A stretch of 64,000 nucleotides of DNA from assembly GCA_030068145.1 (NCBI GenBank), contig JAPJBO010000096.1:124001-188000 (forward strand), written 5' to 3'. Below, piece after piece: positions 23,772 through 35,215 of this stretch. Each line of letters begins with the position of its first letter. Positions within the stretch are counted from its first letter, which is position 1. This DNA is from Diplonema papillatum. Lineage: Eukaryota; Euglenozoa; Diplonemea; Diplonemida; Diplonemidae. The notes under the pieces were generated by a model. The model searched no databases and had not been told where the DNA came from. It saw only the letters and a program-made list of their open reading frames with translations. A program made the position numbers and the translations under genes.

Positions 23772-24225
23772 GAACATTTCCGGATTTGGGCTTGCACTGA
23801 TGAGTGAAGTAACGGACGATTCCTGACCAAAGACGATGAAAACGACAAAGCAAACGTTTCTTGTTCCTCCCGTGTACAAAGTATAAACCTTCCTTGGTAG
23901 GTTTTCTGCATCAACCCCTAACGGACGGACGTACACTTATGTTGAAATGTCCGACCGCGAGCTGGAGTTCGGACACTTCGTCTCGACACTTCGTCTCCGC
24001 GGAGCAAAGACACGTCAAAAAGGATTCACGATTGCTGCTGTGGGCAGATGTGTTACGAGACCCTTTCAAGCAGCGGGTTCTTCATTTTGGAATCATCAAC
24101 CTCGTGAGTTCGACCGAAAGTTGCCCCAGAAGGCTTTCTGCACCCTGGGCAACTCCCGTTCCCTCCGTCCGTATGAGATAACAACCGTCTCTTTCGTGTG
24201 CAACACCGTTGTTCTGGAAATGTTC
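23772..24225. mobile_element. MITE-like family C, long copy (454 bp)
   Basis: Left end GAACATTTCCGGA, right end TTCTGGAAATGTTCC, with the family words GGGCTTGCACTGATGA and GTGTGCAACACCGTTG just inside. It is longer than the copy at 10368 because the middle holds extra sequence. Confidence 0.7.
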
Positions 24226-24381
24226 CCGTGGGGTCGACTAATAACACCTGTGTTATTATTCAATTTGTCGAAAACTAAAAAAAGTCTCAGGTAGCCGAAC
24301 AGTAGCAGGATCAAATAGTGGTAGTATTTTTAGACAACCAGACGTGTGTCACTGCTAATTCCCCCCCCCCCCTTTGTAAAT

Positions 24382-24832
24382 CAGGGCTTACGCTCCACGT
24401 GTGCAGCGTGGAGTTCCACACGTTAATTTTTTTTTAGCCACATGCAATGTGTGAGGAAACTGACCCGCCCAAGTAGGACCTTCATTTGCAAATATGCCAC
24501 CTGAAACCAGGGGGTAGTGCGGTCAACAAAAAAGTAGCAAGTTACAGGGCCCAAAGGGCCCTGTGCAGCGCGAACCGCAATCGCAGTTGGGCTTGCGCGC
24601 AGAAAACGGGAGTTTGGCTCAAGAAAACGTTAGCGTTGTGCACCGTCATTGTAACAATAAAAAGTGACACCCCCCTACTCCATACAACTTCTACCAAACT
24701 TCTATATTCACCATTGTGGGTAACACCATCAGTAGTGACGCTATTTTCTGTGCCCGCCGCACACACCCTAACAGCGTCCACATGTGGGCCACGCGTATTT
24801 TCTCTGAGACCGAAAACGGAGCGTAAGCCCTG
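24382..24832. mobile_element. hAT-type non-autonomous element, copy 2 (451 bp)
   Basis: Starts CAGGGCTTACGCTCC and ends with its reverse complement. The flanking octamers TTGTAAAT and GTATAAAT agree at 6 of 8 positions, as expected for an aged 8-bp duplication. The right end matches the left end of the element at 47777 in opposite orientation (CGAAAACGGAGCGTAAG, TATTTTCTCTGAGACC). No transposase; the middle holds a repeat shared with 39044-39132. Confidence 0.85.
24431..24520 (+). repeat. Repeat shared with 39044-39132 (inverted)
   Basis: TGAGGAAACTGACCCGCCC, AAGTAGGACCTTC and GCCACCTGAAACC are found in the same order, on the opposite strand, at 39044-39132. This copy lies inside a hAT-type element. 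Confidence 0.85.
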
Positions 24833-24862
24833 GTATAAATGTAGTATCAAAATACCTACCCA

Positions 24863-25054
24863 CCCCCCGTGTTAGTGTCGCCTCCGTTTAGCCCTTGTCA
24901 GTGTCGCCATTTTGCCTGAAAACGCGAGGCGACACTAACACGGGAAGACGGTTCTCAATGAGGTTCCCTGTGTTTGCATGAAGAAAGAATGTCCCGTGTT
25001 AGTATCGCCTTTTACGAAAAGGTTCCTTTAGGTAGGCGACACTAACACGGGGGG
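24863..25054. mobile_element. Short element with four alternating inverted stems
   Basis: The word CCCGTGTTAGTGTCGCC occurs at 24866-24882 and 24993-25009 (one mismatch), and its reverse complement at 24928-24944 and 25035-25051. The outermost pair is extended by C/G runs and could be terminal inverted repeats of a 192-bp element. The order forward-reverse-forward-reverse allows two adjacent hairpins or one long nested hairpin. Confidence 0.75.
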
Positions 25055-28000
25055 CACCACGCCGGTATTCAGGGAAGACGCTGTACCCCCTCACACGGGG
25101 CTTCTCCTCGGTTGGGGGTCCCCCCCCTGCCTTCGGCTCGGGGCAAACCCCGACCGGGGACGCGTTTTTTCACCTCCGCCCCTCACGCCGATTTTGCTCT
25201 CCCGCCCGACGGCTCGGCGAGCAAAGAAGGACAAGCTTGAGGGGAGGGGGGTGGAAAAAAAAGAAAAGGATTCTTATTTTCCACACAACAGCTAGCTATT
25301 ATCGTCCCGGCGTCCAGGAGGATTGCTTTTTTTTTTTTTCCTTCTTTTTTTTCAGGGGTTAAGTTAGGATTTTCTTTTTAGCTCTATTCCCGGTTTTCCC
25401 GGTTTTTGCCTGTCAGCGCTGCACTGCGGTTCGGACGCGTTCCCGGCCCTCATTCGCATCCCCGGGGCCACGTTTCCGGCCTGCGGCGGCATCGGCCTTC
25501 GGCCGCGCCTTCTTGCCCTACACATGTACCCGCCATTTCACCAGCGATGCTGCAACGTGGTAACACCATGCCGCTGCGCCCAAGCGTGCCCGCTCAGTTG
25601 CAAAACAGAGAACGGGAGAAGCCTACAGGTGCAACAAGTAAACTGCAAGTCAGGGGAGGAAACAGCAGAGACCCAAACAGGGAGGTAGACGATGGCTTCG
25701 GAATCTTTGTTTACGTGTAGCAATACCGCTGGTCATCAGATCCACCAGCTCTTTTCACAACTCTTTCTCAGGGTCATGGCGTGTTCTTGGGCAGCTTTGA
25801 GGTCTTCGAGAGACGTATATGCAAGCTTTCTTTCCCCAGAAGTAAAGGTCTCTACGTACGAGGAAAGAACGTCATTTGGAATGCCATCCGCGGTGCAGAA
25901 TAGTAGTGCACTGCAGCAGTGCAGTGTAGTAGTGAACAAGCCGGTTCCGGGCTGGGGCGAATTCCACTTTTTTTTTTTTTTTTCCAAAACCGGGTTTAGC
26001 CGAAAGCCGGTTTTGGAAACCGGAAAACCGGCCCTAACTTAAACCCTGTTTTTTTTTTCCCCCTTCTTTTTTTTTTTCCCCCTTCTTTTTCTACCCCCGC
26101 GCCCCCCACACCCCAGAATTGGGACTAATTTTCGAGCACTTACTGTGGCATGAAGGCTCGGTGTTTTAGGGTCTCCGGTTGACCGTTGAGGAAATTGCGT
26201 TTCTTGACCTCCTAGATTCCCGACCCGAATTCCGCTCTCGCATCCAGTTTGGCCAAGAATTAGTCCCCGCACCATCCCACTCCCCCCGATCCGTTTGAAG
26301 AGTACTTCCCTCTTTAGGCTTGGCGGCTACCTTCGTACCCCTCGTGAGAATGTCCGCTTCCTTTCCGCGCTCGGTGGTAGCGCTTTTTTGGGGAGAAGAG
26401 AGAAGCCTGTTTCAGAGTGCAAGTCCGCTTGAAATTTCGGAGTTTTGGAGTCTTCGGCTGACTTTCGACAACATCCTTGACGTAAATCTTCTTAAAACTG
26501 TGTATTTTTCAATAGCAATCGTACGGACCCAGGCTGACCGGGTGTAGTAGGATGTCTATTCCGTGTGTGAGTCCGACAGAACCCGTCAGAATGCATCGTA
26601 TGACTATACCTGGCGGTGTTTTTGCAGGTGGTGGTCCGCACACCATACAGTGTGCTAGACGATAGTCCCTCCTCGGCAAGGTGCCGTAGCAGGTTACGGA
26701 GCATTTTATGGGCACCTGAGTGGTAGGTTTCGAGTTTTGGATTTCTGGTGACGCCCCGCTTCGGGTTTCTGATGTTTTCCTTAAGGAATTGCCTTGTGGG
26801 AGGTGATTCTGTCTTGTTTTTGCATTCTGCAGCCATTATTTCAGCCTAAACGAGCATCCGACCAGTTATTTTGAATTTCCCGAGCATTTTAGGACGAAGT
26901 TCTTTTTTTTGGAAAGGGCCAAAAGTCGGCGGACATTCGATGGGGGGGGAAAATCTTAGTTTCGTGTTCAGGCGCTACTTGCCTCTCATGTGTTTGATGC
27001 TAGCATCAAGTCTTCTTCGCGGAATGCAGAGTCTTATTTTCTGTTCTTTTCTTTCTTTCGTTGTCGACAACTTCTTTTTTATCCTTCTACTTTCTTTACC
27101 ATGGGTTTTTGGACTTTCTGGTGGGGGGGAGGGTAGGTAGACGCTTAGTAACGCTCGACTGGGGTTCTTTTGCAAATGGGCAAAACCCCCAAGATTGGTC
27201 GTTGCTCTCGGATACCCAGCAGGGCTGACGCGCAGGACACGCATGATTGGCGAGTTCATGCCCAATGAAGAAGCGCGCTCGCAGCATCGCTAGCACGAAA
27301 GCGCTTTCAGCGCCTTCAAAAACATGCCGCGAATTTGCGGAGAACGGCTTCCCTTTCGTAACCTTCCGCCCCCCCCCCCTTTTTCCCCCCTTTTCCGAGC
27401 GACAGCAAGTGTCAGACTATAACCGGTCGAATTCGTTTTGTGTTTCCGTCGTGTTTTTGCACGTTCAGTTGCCTTCGAGGGCGTCCGGATGTCGCAGTCT
27501 TTGTGTTACCGTCGAGCCCGAAGGATGATCAGTTTGGTCTCCTTGCAACCTTTATTCGTTTGGCAAGAAGGTTTTGGTCGTTTTCTTCTTTTTTTTTTTT
27601 TTTTCCTGTTGACAACTTGTGTCAGACTGGCCCACCCGGTGGTGGTTGGTTAGTCCTTCAGGCAGGTCTTTTTTTTTACCAAACATGCAATGTTGGAGGA
27701 AATAAGAACGCGTCACAGGCCATCCATAGCGTTTCCTTGCGCCCTGTACCAAGAAACAAACGTCCAGGGCAAAGCGTTCAACGAAAAACAATTCCCTCCT
27801 CTCATCTTTTTCCGGTTTCAACTGTGGCTAGCCAGTGACGCGTCTTATTTTAGAGCTAAAGTTTTTTTTTTTTTAAATTTTATTGCTTCAAGTAGCATAA
27901 AAATCCAGTAAGTTCTCCTGCACAGTCTATCAGACCGCGTCTTTCTGCTGGTATTGCATCAGACTGATACTTTCCTGGGGCCTCGGCACCCTGCAGGGTC

Positions 28001-30101
28001 TTGGCGGTGTCGATCCGTTGTGCCTTTGCTGTGCCTCACGTCTAGATAGGGTGATGGGTAAGTCTCACGTATTTCGAAGATACGTACCCACATACGATCA
28101 GAGGATCAGTATCGTGCACACCGTAAGCTTTCGAAAACGGTGGCATAGTAGACACATCCACTGGCCCATCTTTGTGTTTTTTAGAGTTAAAGTTTGAAAC
28201 TTTAGCGAAGTCCGACCCATCAATAGCTGGCAGGAGCCATGCTTCCGAGCAACCTCCGAGAAGGTCCTCATCCTCGCGGCACACGACGATAACCCCCTCG
28301 CCAACGTGCCTCAGTCGCTGTTTGCCCGGTCCCAAGTTTTAGACCGTTTCGTGTTTTGTATGAAGCTGGAGTTTTGAAGTTACTGGTCGGCACTTTGCAG
28401 AGTGCGATCTTTCTAGGGAGAAAGATCACCCCGGGACGGGCTGCATTTCGTGCGGGGAATCGTTCGGCATCTTGGAAACAAAAAACATTTCCCCCGACGA
28501 ACAGATACCCTGCACGTAGGTTCGCCAAGCCTAGCAGATTCCCTCGGAAACAAGTGAAGGAAGTGAAGGTTTGCCGGCTTGCCGGAGTAAGGGGTGAACG
28601 TGTAAACACGCCAGCACGAAAGCGATTGACTGGATACTATGGGAACTCAAAACTTTGTCGTCCCTGGACAACTCAGTATCGGAGCACGCGTAACGTCCGA
28701 TTCATCCCATGGTAGATGAGCGGTCCAGACCAGCTCACGCAGGAGTGGAGTAGACCCCGATGATAAAAGGACCGTGGTGATAATCTCAATCTGAAGGTCC
28801 GTGGTGTGATTTTAAAGGTGGTGGTGTTAGGGACCCCACTTACCCAGAATGACTGTGTATACTGTGGATCTCTGGATCAAGATGTGGGCCGTATACCGTT
28901 CAGAATCAGGAACCAACAGGTGGTATGAGTCCAGATCTCAGATCTGGACGTACTGGGTATGTGGGTTTCTGCGTCCTGACCACGTGAGGCGTGGGAAGTT
29001 GAGACTGTTTCTTGTGTTTAGAAGCATTTGTCGTTCTCTTTTTGGGTACGACGGTTTCGTTTCCATTATTAATTGTGAAGGCCTCTTTTCTGTTGCATTT
29101 GAAAAGCCATTTTCGGTTTATAGACTGTTTTCTTTCTTTTTTTTTTTTGTTCCGGAAACCAGTGCAGTCAGGCTCGACCGCTCGACCGGTCAAGTCACTT
29201 TCCGAAAAAAATTTTTTTTTTGGACAGGAATTTGCCACAACTTTTTGCACTGGCGAATACAGGTCAACATGCCAGAGAAAAAAAATTCAATGGGAAAACA
29301 ACATGTGGTATGTTAGGGTAAAAGTTCGCTTGAAACTCTGGGTTTTAGCTGAAACTGGCAGTCTCACAAAGTTAGTACACTGTCGTGCTTCAGTAGTAGG
29401 ACGGCTTAATACGACTTTTCCAGTAGCTTCGTTTGTGAATCATTAGTGCCATGAACACCAGGTTCCCTGTCACATCGTCCATCATACAAAAGATGGGCCC
29501 AGAGTGACGAGTTTCGGGGTTGCAGTGGAGTCTTCAGATGCCTGAGGCAATGGAACACTGTTTTGGTTTTGTAGGTGGGCCTCATTATGCCTGCTGTGAC
29601 CTTGGCATGTGCCTTCGTGGGTGTGATGCTGCTTCACCACCTTGTTGTAGACCCCAGTAGTCTCTGTATTCTGGCTGCAGCCGAACATACTGCAATCCAG
29701 GAGTTGGTGAGTGGAGTTGGGAATCCAAAAGCTTGCCCTTGCCCCCGTGACCTTGGCTTTTGTCAAAGCTTTCCGTTTTCCCACCATTTTCTACTACTGT
29801 GTGGCACTACCCATGGCAGATTTTTCTAATTGTTTTTTTGCCCGGTCGAAGCGACACGGGCGCCGGTCGAATTCGACCGGTGTCCACATTCGACCGCCTT
29901 GACCGGTCGAATGTCAATCCGAGAGCAATAATTTCTTTTTTGTCAATTCGACCGGCCGGTGACTGCACTGCCGGAAACTTATTATCTGGTTGAGCGTCGC
30001 TACAGCTGCACCTGCCGGAGCCTGCTGAATTCAGCCGGAATATATGGCTTCTGGCCGTTTGGCTTCTTCAAAACAGTTTTTTTCGGTAAACGCCCTTGGT
30101 T
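25055..30101. other. 5-kb region without a recognised gene
   Basis: Low-complexity and homopolymer-rich. Seen: an inverted pair around CACCTCCGCCCCTCA (25171) and GAGGGGAGGGGGGTGG (25238); family A words at 26156-26190, 26406-26480, 28183-28215 and 29310-29360; the palindrome TGATGCTAGCATCA at 26996; and CCGGTCGAATTCGACCGG, a perfect 18-bp palindrome, at 29862-29879. No protein family recognised. Confidence 0.5.
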
Positions 30102-31037
30102 CTACTTCGAACCAGGTAGCATGCCCTGGTTTGTACCCCCTTCGTCCCCTCCCCCCCGGCCCGTCCACGAGCTCATGAGGATGACGCGGGTGCCAGAGGC
30201 CGGCACCTGCTGCTGCTGCTGCTGGGCGGCGTTCTGCGGCAGGACGAATTGGAAGAACTGCGGCTGGCCGTTGAACAGGTGCTGCACCTGCTGCTGCTGC
30301 TGCTGCTGCGGCTGCTGCTGCTGCGGCTGCTGGTGGTGGGGTTGCGGCGGCCCGGAGGCGGCGAGGACCGTGCGGGCCTGCGGGGGGAAGGCGTGGACGT
30401 ACTGCACGCGCTGCGGCTGGATGGTGTAGTAGAACTGCGGCTGGGCGGCGGCAGCCATCGGGTGCTGCATCACGAAGCGGCCGCCGTCCGCGGGGCCGGC
30501 GGGGATCGCATTCGGCAGCACCCTCAGCGGCGACGTAATGCCGGCGAACTGCGAGGCGTCGAGGGAGCCGGAACTGTTCGACACGGAGCTGCTGGAAGAA
30601 AGCCCGCCTTCTTCGCTGCTTTGCTCCTTCTCCTCAGTTTCCTCCCCCGAGCCGTTAGGGCTCCTTACGTTCCGAGCGACCCTGTTCTTCATGTTCTCGA
30701 CGTTGTGCTCTTTGACCTTCGCGACATGCTTCGCCGACTCAAAGTGCAGGGTTGCCTGCTTCTCGCTGTTCAACACGACCTTGCAAATATGGCAGAACCT
30801 CGGCTTCGCCCCGTGCCTTGGCTTCAACGCCGCCCGCGGGATCTTGCAACAGTGCTCCTCTGTGCACTCCCACACGTTGTCGCCGACTTCCACCATGTAC
30901 GCGATGTCTCTCGTCTTCGAGTGCGCTTGGCACTCTCTGAACTCCGCCGGCTTCTCCTGCTCCACCCTGCCCAGAAGCTCGGTGAGGGACGAGATCATGC
31001 AGTCGTCCAGAGCCACGTCCGTCATGAATCCTGCCAT
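30102..31037 (-). CDS. U1-type C2H2 zinc-finger, Gln-rich protein (311 aa)
   Basis: A single open frame from the ATG at 31037. Residues 82-104 form a C-x2-C-x12-H-x5-H finger of the U1/matrin (JAZ) type, which in other proteins binds double-stranded RNA or RNA-protein complexes. Upstream, residues 35-66 have Cys and His residues (EFRECQAHS, WECTEEHCC) that may form a second zinc site. The middle is acidic and Ser-rich (about 125-160), and the C-terminal half is Pro/Gln-rich with polyglutamine runs coded by CAG/CAA, typical of nuclear or RNA-binding proteins. No introns are needed. The polyglutamine tracts are GC-rich trinucleotide repeats and may vary in length. Role in RNA metabolism is an inference; an alternative is a transcription cofactor. 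Confidence 0.82.
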   Translation of the reverse strand: MAGFMTDVALDDCMISSLTELLGRVEQEKPAEFRECQAHSKTRDIAYMVEVGDNVWECTEEHCCKIPRAALKPRHGAKPRFCHICKVVLNSEKQATLHFESAKHVAKVKEHNVENMKNRVARNVRSPNGSGEETEEKEQSSEEGGLSSSSSVSNSSGSLDASQFAGITSPLRVLPNAIPAGPADGGRFVMQHPMAAAAQPQFYYTIQPQRVQYVHAFPPQARTVLAASGPPQPHHQQPQQQQPQQQQQQQVQHLFNGQPQFFQFVLPQNAAQQQQQQVPASGTRVILMSSWTGRGGGDEGGTNQGMLPGSK

Positions 31038-31208
31038 CTTCGTTCTGTTTCTTCGGGAGAACTGCTTGTCTTTTTGGTCGCGACGCGCTTTTGTGCTAGT
31101 TTTTTTCTCTTTTGTATTTGAGGCGCTTTTCTTTACGTTTGCGGTTTACTTTCCTCTTCTCGAAGTGTGTTGTTTGCTTTGGATGTTCCAACCCCCTCTC
31201 TCTGTTGG

Positions 31209-31325
31209 GGTTTTAGAGTTGAAGTTCGCTTGGTATTTCGGTATTTCAGGGTCTCCGTGTGACCTTTGCGAAATGGGTTCTTTTAAAGCAAGTAAGGGCG
31301 ATGTGGGTGTGGGTAGTTTCTTTGG
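31209..31325 (+). repeat. Dispersed repeat family A, best copy
   Basis: Ordered words TTTTAGAGTTGAAGTTCGCTTG, TTTCAGGGTCTCCGTGTGACC and AAATGGGTTCTTTTAAAGC, also found at 15606, 39855, 58477 and 58696 and in shorter form at seven or more other places. No TIR, poly-A tail or coding content seen. Confidence 0.75.
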
Positions 31326-31917
31326 TGTATACTTTTAATATGAGTTGAGGCTGCGATGTGACTGTTTGTGACCGACACCAAGTACACTCCTGATGTCTTG
31401 CAGTTTACTGAGGGAATTGGCACAGCGGATTGTTCAACTTGCTTGATAACAAACCATCAGCAGGCCGCAGTTAGTGATAAAGGAAGAAAACAATTTCGTT
31501 AATTGTTAGGTTGAATTGGCTTCACACTTTCCCTTTGATGTAGTGCGTGTTGTGCCTTGCATTTGGTGAAATCTGACCAACCAAGAAAAGGACAACGAGA
31601 GTTCGTGACAATTCTTGGGGGAAGGTTAGGTAGTAAGAAGGGCAGTAAGTACCGGTACTTCCTCCAGCAGTAGCAGACGACGGCCTTGGTGAGAGTAATT
31701 ACTCACAACCTACGGCGACAACTACTTAACTTTCTTGCGCTTGCAATCAACTAGTTGGGCTATCATGCGTACATTGAAGGGCAGCGGTAGAGCCCTTGCA
31801 AATAGGGTTGTCAGGCAAATCTTTCCGGCACTCGCTACTAGTGGTACCACCCGAAAAGTGCGCATGGGAAGCTCGTGCTTGGATCCAGAGCTACGTGAGC
31901 CGGTCCACCCCCTCCTG
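31326..31917. other. Region without a recognised gene
   Basis: No coding family recognised. Confidence 0.5.
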
Positions 31918-31957
31918 ATGAACTGTAATAGTCCGTGATAGACTGTGATAGTTTGGG

Positions 31958-32410
31958 TTAGAATGCAAAGACTCTGTGGCGATAATCTGCATCGACTGTG
32001 ATAGACTGTGATGGACCGTGGTGTACCGTGATAGTTTGGGTTAGAATGCAAAGAATCTGTGGCGATAATCTGCATCGCCGACGGCGCGGTTTTCTCTTCG
32101 CACGTGAAGTGTCATGCTTTCGCCTCTTTAGCTCGTCTTGATCGTCGCGCTCAGGCGCGCGTTTGGTGCTTCGCTTCTTCTTCGATTGCTCGTCGAGGTT
32201 CATCGGTTGCGCGTCGACTTCTGCTTCTTCTCGGCGCCTGGGCGATGGTCGTGGCACATCGACGCGTCCTTTGCGCCTTTTCGGTACCGGCTCCGCCGCG
32301 GAGTCCGATTGCCGCTTCTTCGCTGGCGTTGGTGCCGTCTTCCCGACCTTCGCTGCTGACGTCGGTGTTGATGTTGCGGGCTCTCGCTCGCCTTCCGCTC
32401 CTTCCGTGAT
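31958..32410 (-). CDS. Possible exon of a basic nuclear protein inside an inverted-repeat region
   Basis: A GC-rich minus-strand segment (about 32410-32095) stands out against AT-rich flanks and stays open in one frame with a strongly biased composition: Lys/Arg clusters such as KRRKGR and KRRKHD that would act as nuclear localisation signals, plus acidic and Pro/Ser linkers. No start codon or splice sites can be fixed, and the other two frames are also partly open, so this is only a candidate. The frame ends at a stop at 31960-31958 after running into repeat sequence. Confidence 0.3.
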   Translation of the reverse strand: MTEGAEGEREPATSTPTSAAKVGKTAPTPAKKRQSDSAAEPVPKRRKGRVDVPRPSPRRREEAEVDAQPMNLDEQSKKKRSTKRAPERDDQDELKRRKHDTSRAKRKPRRRRCRLSPQILCILTQTITVHHGPSQSITVDADYRHRVFAF

Positions 32411-32589
32411 AGACCGTGGTGTACTGTGATGAACCGTGATAGACTCTGATAGACCACTTTGTGATATTCGATGACATAATTCTCATAATTCTATAAGTGG
32501 CTGGTATATTTGATATTGTCACACCGCACTCCCCGAAGCGACGCAAGGAGAGTCTGGATGAACGGCGAACCATACCGGTTAGGATAGGA

Positions 32590-32660
32590 TGAGGCCTCTC
32601 CCCCCATCATCGGATCCAGCCTACAAAAGCCCAGCCTGGGAAGTTGCAAGCAATCGCAGA
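32590..32660 (+). repeat. Repeat shared with 34085-34168
   Basis: CGGATCCAGCCTACAAAAGC, CCAGCCTGGGAAGTTGCAAG and CAATC are shared in the same orientation with 34085-34168. The second copy adds AACGTGG and ends in a hairpin (AACGTGGAAGTTG with its complement at about 34178-34190). Confidence 0.8.
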
Positions 32661-33352
32661 ATTGCGAGCAAAGGCCACGAAAAAAGACGAGCAAAGAAGT
32701 ATTCGCGCTTGCTTCTCTCCAGGGCGCTTTCTTCGGCGCGTTTTTTTCCGGGCTAGTGGAATGGCACAGAGGACGAAAACGCAGGTGGTCGCCGCTGCGT
32801 TTTGGTAGCAGCGTAGTTTGCGGATGGATATGTCGACTTGTCAGTTAAATTGTAAAGCTCTTGAATTGCCTCCTTGGAGAGTCACTCGGAGCCGTCGTTC
32901 CTTCTCCATCCGCCCGGAGAACATCCGTTTAATTCATCTCACACCAACCAAAGGATCATCATTCACGGATAGCTCTCCTTAGCTGTCTTGCTGGTACCTC
33001 GAGACCGAGCTGACTGGCGAAGTCGTGCTGGTCCTTGCCGGCCGGCTGCTCTTTCCACGCTGAGAGGGAGGTGGAAAGCACGTTTGATGAGCACAGATCA
33101 GAGTCAATCAGCGCTATCGCCACAGATTCTTTGCATTCCTTACCATCACAGCCTGCCATACCAGCTAGAAGCACGACATGGTACGATCGAAGAGGTAAGT
33201 CATCTAGTGACTAATGCAGGCCATCGCTACAGATGTTCTGCATTCTAACATCAAGCATTCCTTACCACCACAGCCTATCATATCAGTAGTCTATCAGCAG
33301 GAGATGGACTGGCGCCGTCAAGGCTGAGAACCACCTGGCGTATTGGCCATGT

Positions 33353-33667
33353 TCAAATCTCATTGGGACTGGTCTCCATCCTCGAGGCATCGGCTAGTAG
33401 CGACTTGAAGTACCACAAGAGCAGCAAGACAACAGCCCCAAACAGCAGCCGCCCCACTATGTTCTTCGCAATGGAGAACACGTCAATGTTGAGGACCGTC
33501 TGGAGCCAGAGGACAAAAAGCCCTATGTCGTCCACCGCCCCCACCAGCGGCACGATGTCCGGAATCAAGTCCACGGGGCTCACTATGTACGCTACCAGCA
33601 AGACCGTCGCGGCGGCCTTGCTCCCGAGCGACGCCGCAAAGCGGAGAAGACTAAATAAGGCGCCCAT
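33353..33667 (-). CDS. YkvA/DUF1232-family small membrane protein (104 aa)
   Basis: One open frame from the ATG at 33667. The segment YIVSPVDLIPDIVPLVGAVD is the hallmark of the DUF1232 (YkvA) family, followed by the usual Asp-Asp and a hydrophobic stretch. Residues about 18-60 and 76-92 are long enough to be membrane segments, so it is probably an integral membrane protein of about the usual size (family ~100-130 aa). The family is found in bacteria and algal/plant genomes and its biochemical role is not established. It needs no intron. It lies 1.0 kb downstream of the possible basic exon and about 2.0 kb from the EF-hand gene, on the same strand. Confidence 0.85.
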   Translation of the reverse strand: MGALFSLLRFAASLGSKAAATVLLVAYIVSPVDLIPDIVPLVGAVDDIGLFVLWLQTVLNIDVFSIAKNIVGRLLFGAVVLLLLWYFKSLLADASRMETSPNEI

Positions 33668-35070
33668 TACACTTCACGTGCCCCCCCGGTTCCTATTTCT
33701 GTTTGGTGCCCGCAGAGCGCAAAGCTGCACTCTCGCGGCATCCAAGCCTGTAAGGGTTTCTGTAGGGACAACAAGAGTGCCTTGGAAGCCCTGTGGGCAT
33801 GCCTTTTTATCCCGTGCGAAGGCACTGGGGGACCTCAAAACCTGTCCATGTCAGGTACAGCGATCTTTCTTGCACCACGGGCCGGCTTGTCCCCTGGAAC
33901 TGCGTCGAATTGCCAGCCGCTGTTTGACTTGGCCCCCATCCCCTCGAGCTGCATGGAATTGACCCGGAGATGCGTTCGGCGGTTTATCGCTCGATTTATC
34001 AGGAGGGGAGTCTCTGGACAGACCGGCCACGTGGAGCCTACCACATACACAAGGTTTAAGGTGTCGGCACCACACGCCGCTAACCGGAATAAGACGAAGC
34101 CCCCCCCCATCCTCGGATCCAGCCTACGAAAGCCCGGCCTGGGAACGTGGAAGTTGCAAGCAATCACTTGTTACAACTTCCACGTTCCGAAGTCACCAGG
34201 TATTCTCTTGCGCGCGCACAGCTTCCCAGTTCCAATCCAACAGCTTGCCGTAATCAGCGATTTCCCGACGCTTTCATGGTCATTCTCTCTCGTCGCAACC
34301 GTGTCCCATATTTCACGTTGGCATCGGTTCCCAGCATCACTTGCACGACGTTCTCGTGCCCTCGGCACAACATGAGTGCGGTTCAATTTGTTCATCGCGC
34401 TGAGGAGTCGAAAGGAAAAAATGTCGGACGGGCCTTCTTTTTCGTTCTGGACCGTTTCTACTCTCTCAGAGTCTCTTCATTTTCGTACCCCCGCTCTCTT
34501 TCGGAAGAAAGGACTACCAGTAGTAACGAATGGCACGGATACGCAGCAAAACCAGAACGTTGAAAACTCTTGCTTTTTAGACAGGTGAATCTATCAAAGC
34601 AACTGCCATTGCAGGGCAAACAGCCGTGGCGCCGTGTTGAGAGAGTTCCGGCCGTGACCGCAATCACGACTGGGCGAATGACGACGGCAGAAAAAATGTT
34701 ACGAGGTCGCACCTTCGCAGTCCCAGGGCCTCTCCCCACGTGCTGACCTTCCCGAGAACACATCAAAACGAGTCGAAGGGTGTGGCACGTGACCGCGGAA
34801 GGGAAGCCGCGCCAGGCAACGAGGTCCCCCGCGTGTAGGGATCCGCCAACAGCACAGAACAATCCTTCTGCGTTCAGCGACACGAATGGCCCGGGCGAAG
34901 GGAGTTGAGCGTGTAGCCACCAGGCTTGTTCCAAATAGTGTCCTGTTCTGCGTACTCCACTTGATCCGGAACTATGCCGGGTCGGGGGGTACCTACGAAG
35001 AGTTCAACTACCGCGTGCACATGGCCACTAGCGGAGAGTTTAGTACTACCGTTTCGGTTGACCGTTGATC
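33668..35070. other. Region without a recognised gene
   Basis: Holds the second copy of the 32590 repeat at 34085-34168 and its hairpin at 34143-34190. No protein family recognised. Confidence 0.5.
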
Positions 35071-35215
35071 ACCGCCCAACCGCGACTCACTTCTTCTTTT
35101 TGCTTCTCGAGCGAGACTTCGACTTCTTGCCCCCGGCTTCCAAGACGGGGTCTCCGCCGAAGCAGCCACCAGTCAGCGTCACTGAAAGGAACCTCGCTGA
35201 TAGGCTCCAATGATC
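35071..35215 (-). pseudogene. Decayed duplicate of the EF-hand gene 3' end (copy 1)
   Basis: Reads almost identically to 35633-35780 (the last codons, stop codon and just beyond of the EF-hand-like gene) but lacks about 18 bases that in the gene encode part of KEYERVGRD. It has no upstream coding part, so it is a partial tandem duplicate. Confidence 0.9.

Larger units (their letters stand above)
31918..33300. repeat. Inverted-repeat region with CCGTGATAG tandem words
   Basis: The left side has two tandem copies (31925-31990 and 32020-32070) containing GAATGCAAAGAATCTGTGGCGATA. The right side has the reverse complement at 33107-33136 and a diverged second copy at 33222-33260. GTGATAGAC/GTGATAGTTTGG words repeat at 31920-32040 and 32405-32455. 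The arrangement looks like a ~1.4-kb element with duplicated terminal repeats. Confidence 0.6.

Noticed and set aside
30249..31121. Plus-strand 290-codon frame opposite the zinc-finger gene
   Set aside because: A shadow of the GC-rich minus-strand gene, Leu/Arg-rich as expected from antisense CAG and GCC codons.
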